DNA of 64,000 nt, taken from NCBI RefSeq assembly GCF_045629565.1, contig NZ_JAZQRL010000028.1, positions 124,001 to 188,000 on the forward strand. Reading direction: 5' to 3'. The position numbers and the translations under genes are program-made. The notes under the pieces were generated by a model. It worked only from the letters and a program-made list of their open reading frames with translations, was not told where the DNA came from and did not search any database. Shown here one piece after another: positions 17,161-25,687 of this stretch. Each line of letters begins with the position of its first letter. The first letter of the stretch is position 1. Origin of the DNA: Arcticibacter sp045629565 (GTDB lineage Bacteria; Bacteroidota; Bacteroidia; Sphingobacteriales; Sphingobacteriaceae).

Positions 17161-18876
17161 ATGTTAAAAAGACTATTTCTTATTTCTGTCACGTTTTGTT
17201 GCCTTTCCGGCTCTGTATTTTCTCAGAAAAAGAATATAAAAGAGCCTGGCTTAAGCGGCGCTGACAGCATTGGCGTAAGAAACAGCTTCTTTTCAGGTCT
17301 TAGAGAAAAGACATCAGGCAGAATCGATGAGGCGGAGCGCTCATTTAAACGAACGGTGGAGCTGGATTCTGCAAACGGAGCTGCTCTCTATGAACTAAGT
17401 AATATCTATAGAATTAAACAGCAAATCGGGCTGGCCGAACAATATGCCGTTAAGGCTGTTGCCGCAAACCCGGACAATAAGTGGTTCCTTCTATCGCTGG
17501 CTGATATATACAAGCAGTCGCAAAATCTGGACAAGCTTCCTGCAGTGTACGACCGCCTCACTAAGCTGGAGCCTGATGTTGATGAATATCTCCTTGATAA
17601 GGCTAACGCATTGATACTGCTGGGACGGACGCAGGAAGCAGAAAAGATATACACTGAAATTGAGTCTGGGTTTGGGTCGTCGCCTGAACTCGAAACGCTC
17701 AAGCAGCGTCTTTTGATAAACGACCCTGATCCGGACAAATCGATCTCTGTTCTAGAGGAACTGATCAGCAAGAATCCGGCTGATATAAGAAATTATCTTG
17801 CACTGACGGAGCTGTACCTTAAAACAGGTTTAAAGGAAAAGGCACTGATCAGGCTTAAGCAAGCCAATAAAGTGGAGCCGAAAAACCCTTATGTGATTCT
17901 TTTGATGGCCGATGTATATCGCTCAGAGGGCAAAGACACGGAAGCCTTCAGAGAACTCAAGAAGGTAATAGCCGATGACGTATTAAATTTCGAAGTCAAA
18001 GCTCAGATCATTTTTTCCTACTTTCCTAAGTTGAAGAATGCCGCCTCATTATCTGAAGCTACTGAACTTGCACTCTTAGCTACGCGAAGACATCCAAAAG
18101 AACCGCAGGCATTTGCTATCTACGGAGATCTGCTGGCCCAATCAAAAGACCTTAAGGGAGCACAGGAAGCATACCGGCATGCATTGTCGATTAATGACAA
18201 AGAAGTCCGAATCTGGGAACAGTTACTCGAAATTGAGACGTCTTTGGGCGAGTTCGAGAAGGTTCTGGAAGACGGTGAAAAGGCTTTGACGCTATTCAGG
18301 GACCGTTCTTCACTTTATTTCTTTACTGGTATCGCTTATGCGCAGGTTGAGAACCATGAAAAAGCTATAGAACACTTGTCGCAGGCAGTTAATCTGGACA
18401 CAGAGAACGCCGTGTACCAATCACAGGTTCAGGCCAGCCTTGCCAGTTCGCTAAATTCACTAAACAGATTTAAAGACGCTGATGCTGCTTTTGACAAATC
18501 TTTGGCGCTTGATCCTGTAAATGCTTACGCATTGAACAATTATGCCTACTATTTATCGTTAAGAAAAGAAAACCTGGAGAAAGCTGCGAAAATGTCTTTG
18601 CAGGCTAATGAGTTAGACCCTGAAAATCCATCTTTTCAAGACACCTATGCCTGGGTCTTATTTCAGCAAAAAAAATATGAGGATGCCCGGATATGGATTG
18701 AAAAAGCTATCAAAAACAACGCGAGCAGCGGAATTCAATTTGAGCATTTCGGAGATATTTTGTTTCATCTGAAGGAGCCTGACAAGGCACTCGAAAGCTG
18801 GATGAAAGCAAGGACATTGGGTGTTAAGTCAGAAACACTAGATAAAAAAATAAATGAAAAAAAATATTTCGAGTAG
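17161..18876 (+). CDS. Exported tetratricopeptide-repeat protein
   Basis: 571-residue protein with an N-terminal signal peptide (LKRLFLISVTFCCLSGSVFS, cleavage near residue 21) followed almost entirely by TPR repeats, recognisable from recurring A-x-LY-ELSN, ALIRLKQAN and AIEHLSQAVNLD patterns. Predicted to be a periplasmic scaffold. The ATG at 17161 was chosen because it opens the signal peptide; the frame extends further back into dut. It overlaps the next lipoprotein gene by 23 bases, so translation is likely coupled. The partner is unknown, but the gene is grouped with envelope functions. Confidence 0.85.
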   Translation: MLKRLFLISVTFCCLSGSVFSQKKNIKEPGLSGADSIGVRNSFFSGLREKTSGRIDEAERSFKRTVELDSANGAALYELSNIYRIKQQIGLAEQYAVKAVAANPDNKWFLLSLADIYKQSQNLDKLPAVYDRLTKLEPDVDEYLLDKANALILLGRTQEAEKIYTEIESGFGSSPELETLKQRLLINDPDPDKSISVLEELISKNPADIRNYLALTELYLKTGLKEKALIRLKQANKVEPKNPYVILLMADVYRSEGKDTEAFRELKKVIADDVLNFEVKAQIIFSYFPKLKNAASLSEATELALLATRRHPKEPQAFAIYGDLLAQSKDLKGAQEAYRHALSINDKEVRIWEQLLEIETSLGEFEKVLEDGEKALTLFRDRSSLYFFTGIAYAQVENHEKAIEHLSQAVNLDTENAVYQSQVQASLASSLNSLNRFKDADAAFDKSLALDPVNAYALNNYAYYLSLRKENLEKAAKMSLQANELDPENPSFQDTYAWVLFQQKKYEDARIWIEKAIKNNASSGIQFEHFGDILFHLKEPDKALESWMKARTLGVKSETLDKKINEKKYFE

Positions 18877-19633
18877 GCTTATACTTTTATGTTTAGTAGT
18901 ACTGTGTTTCGCTTGCAAAGCAAAAAAGGAAGCGGCACCGGTTCTAACTACAGTGCCGCCAGAGGCAAGCAACAAAACCGAATCTATAAAAGCAATCAGC
19001 GAGAACGCATTTGGTTTCAGGACGTTATCAGCGAAGGCGAAAATTGATTTTAAGTTAAATAACACGTCTAACGGCGCGAATCTAAACTTGAGGATACGAA
19101 ACGATGAAGTAATATGGATGTCAATTACTGCTATCGCAGGAATAGAAGTTGCCAGAGTGATGGTTACTCCTGACAGCATCAAAGTCTATAATCGGCTTCA
19201 AGGTGAATATTTGGCCAAGCCGTTTAGCTTCATCTCTCGATATTCGGGTCGAAATGTTGACTTCAATACACTGCAAAGCCTGCTCCTTGGAAACACGATA
19301 AAAGGCTCGGTCTCCCAGGCTTCTGAGATAAATTGGAGCGGCAACCAGACAGTTGTCAAGTCATCTGCAAAAGACCTTATCTATGAACTAATTTTTAACG
19401 AGCATTATAAGCTGATCGAAAATCGTCTGCGCGACTCGAAAGGTCAGCAGCTCAATGGGAAGTATAGCGAGTTTCAGGCAATTAACGGCCAAAACCTTCC
19501 ATATTCAATAAGTCTGCTATCTAACGCAGGCAATAAAAACGTCCGGATCGACATTAAATACTCCAGTGTTTCTGTAAATGAACCAGTTGATTTTCCATTC
19601 AGTGTACCTAAAAGGTTTACAGTAAAGGATTAA
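18854..19633 (+). CDS. DUF4292 family lipoprotein
   Basis: 259-residue lipoprotein with lipobox CFAC and lipidated C21. The mature part has a region typical of DUF4292 (SAKAKIDFKLN, then IWMSITAIAGIEVARVMVTPDSIKVYNRL), reminiscent of LolA/LolB-type proteins, which carry lipoproteins in or at the outer membrane. That resemblance is my inference from the pattern of amphipathic strands. Family members commonly sit next to the TPR and EnvC-like genes in Bacteroidota, as here. The start ATG overlaps the end of the TPR gene. Confidence 0.8.
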   Translation: MKKNISSRLILLCLVVLCFACKAKKEAAPVLTTVPPEASNKTESIKAISENAFGFRTLSAKAKIDFKLNNTSNGANLNLRIRNDEVIWMSITAIAGIEVARVMVTPDSIKVYNRLQGEYLAKPFSFISRYSGRNVDFNTLQSLLLGNTIKGSVSQASEINWSGNQTVVKSSAKDLIYELIFNEHYKLIENRLRDSKGQQLNGKYSEFQAINGQNLPYSISLLSNAGNKNVRIDIKYSSVSVNEPVDFPFSVPKRFTVKD

Positions 19634-19646
19634 TTAAATAGATTTG
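19616..19646 (+). promoter_or_regulatory. Promoter of the EnvC-like gene
   Basis: TTTA (19616-19619), a 19-base spacer and TAGATTTG (19639-19646) fit the Bacteroidota promoter with one mismatch at -33. The ATG at 19652 is only 5 bases away. The alternative GTG start at 19646 would begin inside the element. Confidence 0.5.
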
Positions 19647-19651
19647 TGCCC

Positions 19652-20911
19652 ATGAGTCTTACCAGGATTTTTTTAGTCTTTGCTTTCCTTTTCCTTACCG
19701 GTTCTGCGTTTGCGCAAAGCAGTGCTGAGCTGAAGCGCCGTAAAGAAGCACTTACCCGGGAAATTGAGATGCTAAGACGGTCTCAGAATAAGGTGGTGAA
19801 TAACAAGCGCCTGTCGCTTAAGCAAATTAACGCACTGAATGCCCAAATAAGACTAAGGGAGGCAAAGATAAGTACCATAAATTCCGAAGTAAGGTTGCTT
19901 GACAACCAAATCTCAGAGAATACGAATAACGTACGTTCCCTGCAAAGTCAGTTGGTCAAGCTTAAAAAGGAGTATGCGGCAATGATCCTGTTTGCTTTCA
20001 GAAATCAGAGTTCCTATAGCAAGCTGATGTTTATTTTTGCGTCAAGTGATTTTAATCAGGCTTACAAGAGGCTCAAATACCTTCAACAGTTTGGGGATTA
20101 CCGGCGTAAACAAGCAAGGTACATACAGGAGACGCAGAGGGAACTGGGGCATAAAATCCAGCAACTCGACCATAACAAAAAGGAAAAAAGTTCATTGCTG
20201 GAAGATCAGGAGAAAGAAAAAGTTACCCTGGGGAAAGAAAAGAGCAATCAATCTGTACAGCTAAATAAGCTAAGCAAGCAGGAGAAGCAGCTACGCCAGG
20301 AACTCACTCAGAAGCAAAGGGAATCAGCGAAATTGAACCGGGCAATACAAAATGCGATCAGCAGGGAAATCGAGGCTGAACGTAAAAGAGCAGCGGCAGC
20401 GGCGGCGGCGGCGGCGAAAGCAGCGGCAGCGAAAGGAGATGATACAGAGGCAAAACCAGTGGCAAAGGGCACGAAAGTCTTGTCGGCTACTCCTGAATCC
20501 GCTAAGATGACGTCTGACTTCACAGGAAACCGCGGGAGTTTGCCATGGCCGGTGGCGAACGGAACGATAGTGGAGCGATTTGGCAGGCATTCAATTGGTA
20601 ACGTATCAACAGAAAATAACGGTGTAAATATTCAAACGAACGAAGGTGCAACTGTGCGTGCAATTTTTGGAGGCACAGTAAGCAGTGTCATGAATATGGG
20701 CGCATCTACTGCAATCATCATTCGCCATGGCGAGTATTTCACCGTATACACCAATTTACGTTCGGTAAGTGTATCGAAGGGACAAAAGGTAACTGTTAAG
20801 CAGTCTATCGGATCTGTAGCCACAGATCCAACAGATGGTAGCACCGAAGTGCATCTTGAGATTTGGAAAGGAACCACGCCAATGAATCCGGAAGCGTGGT
20901 TGGCTAACTAG
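19652..20911 (+). CDS. EnvC-like murein hydrolase activator (degenerate M23)
   Basis: 419-residue secreted protein: signal peptide (about 1-22), long coiled coil (about 25-255), an alanine-rich linker, and a C-terminal LytM/M23 domain. The M23 zinc ligands are replaced: the usual HxGxD reads NNGVNI and the catalytic YxHL reads YTNL, while VHLEIW keeps the last histidine. It is therefore probably not an enzyme but an activator of cell-wall amidases during division, as EnvC is in enterobacteria. The linker contains a (GCG)6 run. The cognate amidase is not in view. Confidence 0.88.
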   Translation: MSLTRIFLVFAFLFLTGSAFAQSSAELKRRKEALTREIEMLRRSQNKVVNNKRLSLKQINALNAQIRLREAKISTINSEVRLLDNQISENTNNVRSLQSQLVKLKKEYAAMILFAFRNQSSYSKLMFIFASSDFNQAYKRLKYLQQFGDYRRKQARYIQETQRELGHKIQQLDHNKKEKSSLLEDQEKEKVTLGKEKSNQSVQLNKLSKQEKQLRQELTQKQRESAKLNRAIQNAISREIEAERKRAAAAAAAAAKAAAAKGDDTEAKPVAKGTKVLSATPESAKMTSDFTGNRGSLPWPVANGTIVERFGRHSIGNVSTENNGVNIQTNEGATVRAIFGGTVSSVMNMGASTAIIIRHGEYFTVYTNLRSVSVSKGQKVTVKQSIGSVATDPTDGSTEVHLEIWKGTTPMNPEAWLAN

Positions 20912-20951
20912 CTCACAATAAATTATAAACAAATGGCGTTTATTTTTATTC

Positions 20952-20959
20952 TATATTTG
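20952..20959 (+). promoter_or_regulatory. -7 promoter element of the tatA pair
   Basis: TATATTTG matches TAnnTTTG exactly, 19 bases before the first tatA ATG. No clear TTG is at the -33 position. Confidence 0.4.
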
Positions 20960-20978
20960 TATAATTAATCAGGGGAAG

Positions 20979-21254
20979 ATGTTAAATTCTATATTGTTAT
21001 TCCTTAACATGGGTACGCCGGAGCTAATGCTGATTCTGTTTGCAGTTCTCTTGTTATTTGGAGGTAAGAAATTACCTGAATTAGCGAGAGGCCTGGGAAA
21101 AGGCATGAGAGAGTTCAAGGATGCTTCTGATGGTGTAAAGCGAGAAATACACCGGAATATTAATGCTGTCAATGACGACTTGAGCGTTGATCTGGATACG
21201 AAGAAAGCAGCTGAAACAGAACAGCAAACAGAAAAACCACATATAAATTCATAA
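20979..21254 (+). CDS. tatA: Twin-arginine translocase subunit TatA (copy 1)
   Basis: 91-residue TatA/TatE-type protein: one N-terminal membrane helix (about 8-24), the hinge FGGKKLPELARGLGKGMREFKDA and a polar tail. Tat exports folded proteins. It is followed after a single base by a second, shorter TatA gene, so the two are translated from one message. TatC is not in this window. An exact -7 promoter element lies 19 bases upstream. Confidence 0.92.
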   Translation: MLNSILLFLNMGTPELMLILFAVLLLFGGKKLPELARGLGKGMREFKDASDGVKREIHRNINAVNDDLSVDLDTKKAAETEQQTEKPHINS

Positions 21255-21255
21255 T

Positions 21256-21450
21256 ATGTTTAGTACATTTTTATTAATCGGATTAGGTGCGCCAGAAATT
21301 ATTTTAATTGTGGTTGCTATTCTGCTTCTTTTTGGCGGTAAAAAAATTCCTGAGTTGATGCGCGGATTAGGAAAAGGCGTTAAGGAGTTTAAAGACGCTA
21401 AAGACGGTGACGGAGATTCAGTCAAACAAAACGACACAAAGACTTACTAA
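21256..21450 (+). CDS. tatA: Twin-arginine translocase subunit TatA (copy 2)
   Basis: 64-residue TatA/E-type protein with the membrane helix followed by FGGKKIPELMRGLGKGVKEFKDA. It is clearly a duplicate of the gene just upstream, with a shorter acidic tail. Whether one copy plays the TatB role cannot be told; both look like TatA by hinge sequence and length. A strong terminator follows. Confidence 0.92.
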   Translation: MFSTFLLIGLGAPEIILIVVAILLLFGGKKIPELMRGLGKGVKEFKDAKDGDGDSVKQNDTKTY

Positions 21451-21483
21451 GTCTGATTGTAAGATAACCTTTTTATTACTTAG

Positions 21484-21521
21484 CCCCATATTCGGCATTA
21501 TTTGCTCAATATGGGGTTTTT
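21484..21521 (+). terminator. Intrinsic terminator after the tatA pair
   Basis: CCCCATATT (21484-21492) pairs with AATATGGGG (21508-21516) around a 15-base loop and is followed by TTTTT. It is a textbook intrinsic terminator placed only 15 bases before the gatA start codon. Confidence 0.8.
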
Positions 21522-21536
21522 CGATTTAGGAGAATT

Positions 21537-22997
21537 ATGTACCTTCACGGAATGGAACCGTATATTTCCTTGAATATCTTGCATGAAAAGATCAAAGAGG
21601 GCAAATTCACTTTAACGACAATAGTAGAACATTATCTGCAACGGATTGAGGCAGAATCTCACTTAAATGCATTCATCGAGGTATACAAAGACGAGGTACG
21701 AAAACTTGCTCCTATCATTAATGAAAAGATTCTAAATGGTACCGGCGGCAAACTAGCCGGAATGGTTATCGGTATCAAAGACCTTATCTGCTATAAAGAT
21801 CATGGTGTATCGGCAGGATCCAGGATGCTTGAGAACTACGTTTCTATTTTTTCAGCCACGGTGGTGGAGCGCCTTTTAGCAGAAGATGCCATTATAATCG
21901 GTCGGCTGAATTGTGACGAGTTCGCTATGGGTGGTTCTAATGAAAACTCATATTTTGGCCACGTAAAAAATTATGCGGATAATACAAAGGTTTCAGGAGG
22001 GTCATCCGGGGGATCTGCGGTAGCTGTTCAGGCAGGATTGTGTATGGCTGCCTTAGGCACTGACACCGGAGGTTCTGTGAGACAGCCCGCTTCATTCTGT
22101 GGCATAATTGGGCTAAAACCCACATATGGGAGAGTGTCCAGACACGGTATTGTGGCTTACGCCTCGTCATTCGACCAGGTGGGGCCTCTGACTAAATCGG
22201 TCGAAGACGCAGCATTGATCATGGAGATCATTGCCGGTCATGATGATTTCGACAGCACATCTTCCACTCTTCCTGTTCCTAAATATAGCCAGGAGCTGTC
22301 ATTTGAAGGAAAGAAGAGAATTGCTTATCTTCCTGAAACCTTACATTCTGAAGGGTTGGACCCCGAGGTTAAGTCATTAACTGAGGCGATGATCGCAAAA
22401 CTTCAGGAAGAAGGCCACTCAGTTGAACCTATCTCTTTCCCTTATCTGGACTATGTGGTGCCGACTTACTACATATTGACTACTGCAGAGTCGTCTTCCA
22501 ACCTTGCCCGTTATGACGGTGTTCATTATGGATTTAGAAGCCCAAATGCGGTAGATCTTGAGTCGACTTATAAAAAGTCTCGTTCTGAGGGCTTTGGAGC
22601 CGAAGTTAAACGCAGGATTATGCTCGGCACCTTTGTTTTGAGTGCAGGACATTATGCTTCTTTTTATGGCAAGGCGCAAAAAGTAAGACGCTTGATCAGG
22701 GAAAAGACTGAAGAGATTCTGAGAGATCATGACTTTATCCTTTTACCAACATCCCCCGGACCTGCGTTCGGCCTCGGCGAGAAGACAGACGACCCTGTAG
22801 TGATGTACTTAGCTGATATTTTCACCGTACAAGCCTCCCTTGCAGGAATTCCTGCAATCTCGTTACCGATCAGGGATAACTCCGACGGACTTCCTTTGGG
22901 TTTGCAGCTGATTGGTAAGCGTTTTGGGGAGCCTCAGCTTCTTGCTTTCTCCAAATACATGATGAATATGAATATGAATATGGCGGATCAGAAATAG
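21537..22997 (+). CDS. gatA: Glutamyl-tRNA(Gln) amidotransferase subunit A
   Basis: Amidase subunit of GatCAB, which converts Glu-tRNA(Gln) to Gln-tRNA(Gln). The 486-residue protein has the Ser-cisSer-Lys triad: K81 (GIKDLI), S156 (SGGSSGGS) and S180 (GTDTGGSVRQPA). AGGAG lies 4 bases before the ATG at 21537, one of the few plausible Shine-Dalgarno sites in this window; an internal ATG at 21552 is an alternative. gatB and gatC are elsewhere, as is usual in Bacteroidota. The gene end carries a short (ATGAAT)3 repeat giving a MNMNMNM tail. Confidence 0.95.
   Translation: MYLHGMEPYISLNILHEKIKEGKFTLTTIVEHYLQRIEAESHLNAFIEVYKDEVRKLAPIINEKILNGTGGKLAGMVIGIKDLICYKDHGVSAGSRMLENYVSIFSATVVERLLAEDAIIIGRLNCDEFAMGGSNENSYFGHVKNYADNTKVSGGSSGGSAVAVQAGLCMAALGTDTGGSVRQPASFCGIIGLKPTYGRVSRHGIVAYASSFDQVGPLTKSVEDAALIMEIIAGHDDFDSTSSTLPVPKYSQELSFEGKKRIAYLPETLHSEGLDPEVKSLTEAMIAKLQEEGHSVEPISFPYLDYVVPTYYILTTAESSSNLARYDGVHYGFRSPNAVDLESTYKKSRSEGFGAEVKRRIMLGTFVLSAGHYASFYGKAQKVRRLIREKTEEILRDHDFILLPTSPGPAFGLGEKTDDPVVMYLADIFTVQASLAGIPAISLPIRDNSDGLPLGLQLIGKRFGEPQLLAFSKYMMNMNMNMADQK
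22962..22982 (+). repeat. Hexanucleotide repeat at the gatA 3' end
   Basis: Three copies of ATGAAT followed by ATG, in frame, encode alternating Met-Asn at the extreme C-terminus of GatA. Because the unit is six bases long, length changes would not shift the frame. Confidence 0.7.
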
Positions 22998-23031
22998 CCG
23001 CTGGGCTATAACGCCTCTAACAAAAGAAGTG

Positions 23032-24216
23032 ATGAAGAGAAGAAAAGTGTTGACCGCATTGTTATGGCTTTTAGGCACCTCCACTGTATTCGGAAAACAA
23101 ACTACAACTTCATTTTCCGATACTTATCATGTGACTGTAGGTGCTGATTCAATGATGTATAAGCGCTCGCTTGAATCTATTCAAGACAGGGTTCCGCTTA
23201 CTTACAATACTGAAGTACAGAAGTTTATAGATATATTTATCAACAGGCAAAAGGGCCGTATATCACAGATGCTCGGCTTATCGCAGTATTATTTCCCTAT
23301 ATATAAAAAGGTATTCGAAAACAGAAACGTTCCCGAGGAACTAAAATACATATCTGTAATCGAGTCATCACTTAACCCTCAAGCTGTATCACATATGGGC
23401 GCTGCCGGCCCATGGCAGTTTCTTTATGAAGTAGGCAAACTCTACGGTCTGGAGATTTCAGACCGGGTGGATGAGCGCAAGGATCCGTTCCTTGCTGCGA
23501 ATGCCGCAGCCTCTCACCTCCTGGAGTCCTACTATATTTACGATGACTGGCTCCTGGCGATTGCTTCCTACAATTGCGGAAGGAATAATATCAAATGGGC
23601 TATGGAGAAAGCGGGAGGAAAAAGTGATTATTGGTCAATCAGACAATACCTTCCGACCGAAACCCAAAATTACGTACCGGCTTATATCGCGACGGTTTAC
23701 ATCATGAACCACTATTGGAAGCACAATATTGAACCAGGAGGGACTGACTTGCCTCTGGAAACAGAGAGCATTCCGGTGAGTTCCACCGTCACATTCCGTT
23801 CTATTGCTTCGGCAAGTAACTTAACGACGGAGGAAATCGCACGATTAAATCCGGCACACTTACAAGGGGCAATTTATGGAAGTGCGGAGCGCCCACAACT
23901 ACTGGTTTTGCCGGGCAGTCGTAAGCCGTATCTGGAGCTCGTGAAAGATGTTTTGCATGGAAGACCGGTATCAGATGCAAGACTGCAGGCTGCTAATAAT
24001 ATTTTTTATAAAAGTAGAGGGGCTGCAGTAAAATCCACCGGTCATACACAAAGTGGAGATCAGGTTATAACGTACCGCGTTCAGCCTGGGGATACGCTTT
24101 CTTCGATTGCCGACCAGTTTAAAGGAGCTACAGAAGAAGAGATTAAAGTAATTAATAAACTCAAAGACTCTTCTTCTGTAAAGACCGGTATGATTCTTAA
24201 AATAATCGGAGGCTGA
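23032..24216 (+). CDS. MltD-like lytic transglycosylase with LysM domain
   Basis: 394-residue exported peptidoglycan-cleaving enzyme. After a signal peptide (about 1-22) comes an SLT-type domain with the catalytic glutamate E111 in ISVIESSLNPQAVS and the typical GAAGPWQF motif. A linker is followed by a C-terminal LysM domain (YRVQPGDTLSSIADQF, near residues 344-394) that binds glycan. The start is the ATG at 23032; a GTG one codon earlier is possible. It lies 34 bases after gatA and converges with the OmpA-like gene. Confidence 0.92.
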   Translation: MKRRKVLTALLWLLGTSTVFGKQTTTSFSDTYHVTVGADSMMYKRSLESIQDRVPLTYNTEVQKFIDIFINRQKGRISQMLGLSQYYFPIYKKVFENRNVPEELKYISVIESSLNPQAVSHMGAAGPWQFLYEVGKLYGLEISDRVDERKDPFLAANAAASHLLESYYIYDDWLLAIASYNCGRNNIKWAMEKAGGKSDYWSIRQYLPTETQNYVPAYIATVYIMNHYWKHNIEPGGTDLPLETESIPVSSTVTFRSIASASNLTTEEIARLNPAHLQGAIYGSAERPQLLVLPGSRKPYLELVKDVLHGRPVSDARLQAANNIFYKSRGAAVKSTGHTQSGDQVITYRVQPGDTLSSIADQFKGATEEEIKVINKLKDSSSVKTGMILKIIGG

Positions 24217-24224
24217 TATCAGGA

Positions 24225-24755
24225 TTATTTCCCCTGAGAAATCGTGATCTCAACACGTCTATTTTTAGCTCGCCCTTCGGGAGTACTGTTCACTGCAACA
24301 GGTTTGGTATCACCTAACCCAGTGGTAGAAATGGATGCGTCAGATAATCCCATGCTGACAGCAAATGCTTTAACCGAAGCTGCCCTTTTTTCAGAAAGCC
24401 ATTTATTGTATTCTGCTGTCCCCGTTTTATCCGTGTGGCCTTCTATAAGCAGTTTCGCGGGGCCTTTTTCCTTTATAACCTCTACTAACTTCTTCAGCTT
24501 CTCCTTCGCCGGCTCAGTCAGATAAGATGAGTTTGTTGGAAAAAGGATTTCTGAGGCAAAGGTTACTTTAACCCCGCTTTGTACTCTGTCAACCTGTGTA
24601 CCGGGTAACTTGTTCCGATAGGCGTCATATTCAGCGTCATCTGCTACCTGTGCTTGGCTACTTGCAGGTGTCGACACAATAGCCTTTTTACTTTTACAAG
24701 AACCTAAGGCTCCTACAGCAGCCAGCGCCGCTATTACTAGAGTCTTTCTAACCAT
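24225..24755 (-). CDS. OmpA-family lipoprotein
   Basis: 176-residue outer-membrane lipoprotein (lipobox ALGSC, lipidated C20) with a C-terminal OmpA domain that binds peptidoglycan: IEGHTDKTGTAEYN, LSEKRAASV and GRAKNRRVEI are the standard motifs. It resembles Pal but has no TolB gene beside it. It follows the DUF4198-like gene by 9 bases and is probably cotranscribed with it. Confidence 0.9.
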   Translation of the reverse strand: MVRKTLVIAALAAVGALGSCKSKKAIVSTPASSQAQVADDAEYDAYRNKLPGTQVDRVQSGVKVTFASEILFPTNSSYLTEPAKEKLKKLVEVIKEKGPAKLLIEGHTDKTGTAEYNKWLSEKRAASVKAFAVSMGLSDASISTTGLGDTKPVAVNSTPEGRAKNRRVEITISQGK

Positions 24756-24764
24756 GTTTATATA

Positions 24765-25553
24765 TTATTTGTTTAAGAAGCTAAAACTATAAGACGAAAA
24801 CCACCTGTCGAAATCAGCCGACTTTTCCGCTGGTAAAATGTTGACCGCTTTGATGAGCCATTCCCCCGCACGGTTAAGCTTTACATAAGCCTTCCCTTCA
24901 TCGTCTGTTACTTGAGATGATGCAAATAGACTGCCGTTAAGCGTTTTCGTAGTAACCGCAACATAGGCCTTCTTCACCGGCTCGCCCTTGGATAGTACCT
25001 GAACGGTAATATCTTCACCATACTTCATTTTATAGGGATTCTGCGATAACACAATTTCAAAGTCGCCGTCTGTTTTGACCTCATACGCGCTTCCTGAAGC
25101 CTTATCGGAAATGACAAGCGTCTTAAGCGAATAGTGGTTATTCACGGAGAATAACTGCTTCATACCGGCCTTGTCTGCCACGTCAGCAAATCCTTCCTCC
25201 GCAAACTGGTTGTTAAGTGAAGTTCTGGATTTTTGTTCGACACTATTGAAAAGCTCCGCAGCTACGAGATGTAAACCTGAGCTTTTGTATGGCACCATGA
25301 GGGATGACTTAACTGCTCCCGCGCTGTCGATCAGATTTTCAGGTTTGGCACCCCGGTAGATTTTGGCACTCTTTAGTCTGGAATTTTCAACCTTACGATC
25401 TTCGCCGATATCAAACTTGCTACCTCTGTAAAGCTCAACATTGAGATCCTCCTTTTCTTTTAAAGCAAATGTATGCGGTCGAAGATAGTACTCCTGAGCC
25501 AGGACAGTTCCTGAGATAAGGGTAGCTAGGAACATAATATATAGTTGCTTCAT
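24765..25553 (-). CDS. DUF4198-like exported protein
   Basis: 262-residue secreted protein with a signal peptide (MKQLYIMFLATLISGTVLA). The mature protein begins EYYLRPHTFALKEKEDL, like DUF4198 proteins that start with a His-containing segment. In the middle (about 165-235) is an Ig-like/carboxypeptidase-regulatory-like segment (VTTKTLNGSLFASSQVTDDEGKAYVKL). DUF4198 has been linked to metal (cobalt/nickel) handling, but nothing here proves that. The partner OmpA lipoprotein follows by 9 bases. Assignment is by overall resemblance and is moderate. Confidence 0.65.
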   Translation of the reverse strand: MKQLYIMFLATLISGTVLAQEYYLRPHTFALKEKEDLNVELYRGSKFDIGEDRKVENSRLKSAKIYRGAKPENLIDSAGAVKSSLMVPYKSSGLHLVAAELFNSVEQKSRTSLNNQFAEEGFADVADKAGMKQLFSVNNHYSLKTLVISDKASGSAYEVKTDGDFEIVLSQNPYKMKYGEDITVQVLSKGEPVKKAYVAVTTKTLNGSLFASSQVTDDEGKAYVKLNRAGEWLIKAVNILPAEKSADFDRWFSSYSFSFLNK

Positions 25554-25573
25554 TCTAGTATTGTTTAGACATT

Positions 25574-25604
25574 CAAACTTACAAGTTTTTGAGGTGGTGT
25601 GAAA
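25574..25604 (-). promoter_or_regulatory. Promoter of the DUF4198-OmpA gene pair
   Basis: On the minus strand TTTC (25601-25604), 19 bases and TAAGTTTG (25574-25581) form a promoter with an exact -7 and one mismatch at -33. The ATG is 20 bases downstream. Confidence 0.45.
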
Positions 25605-25687
25605 CTTTCAAACAATCAAATGTACGCTAACAGCACAAATAGATTGGTTGAAGATGTTTTACCAGATAATTTTAAACGCTTTCCAGA

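Noticed and set aside
19646..19651. GTG start for the EnvC-like gene
   Set aside because: It falls inside the predicted -7 promoter element; ATG at 19652 is the better start.
20037..20264. Shifted plus-strand frame within the EnvC-like gene, considered as a sign of frameshift
   Set aside because: The main frame is continuous with normal coiled-coil and LytM regions, so there is no frameshift.
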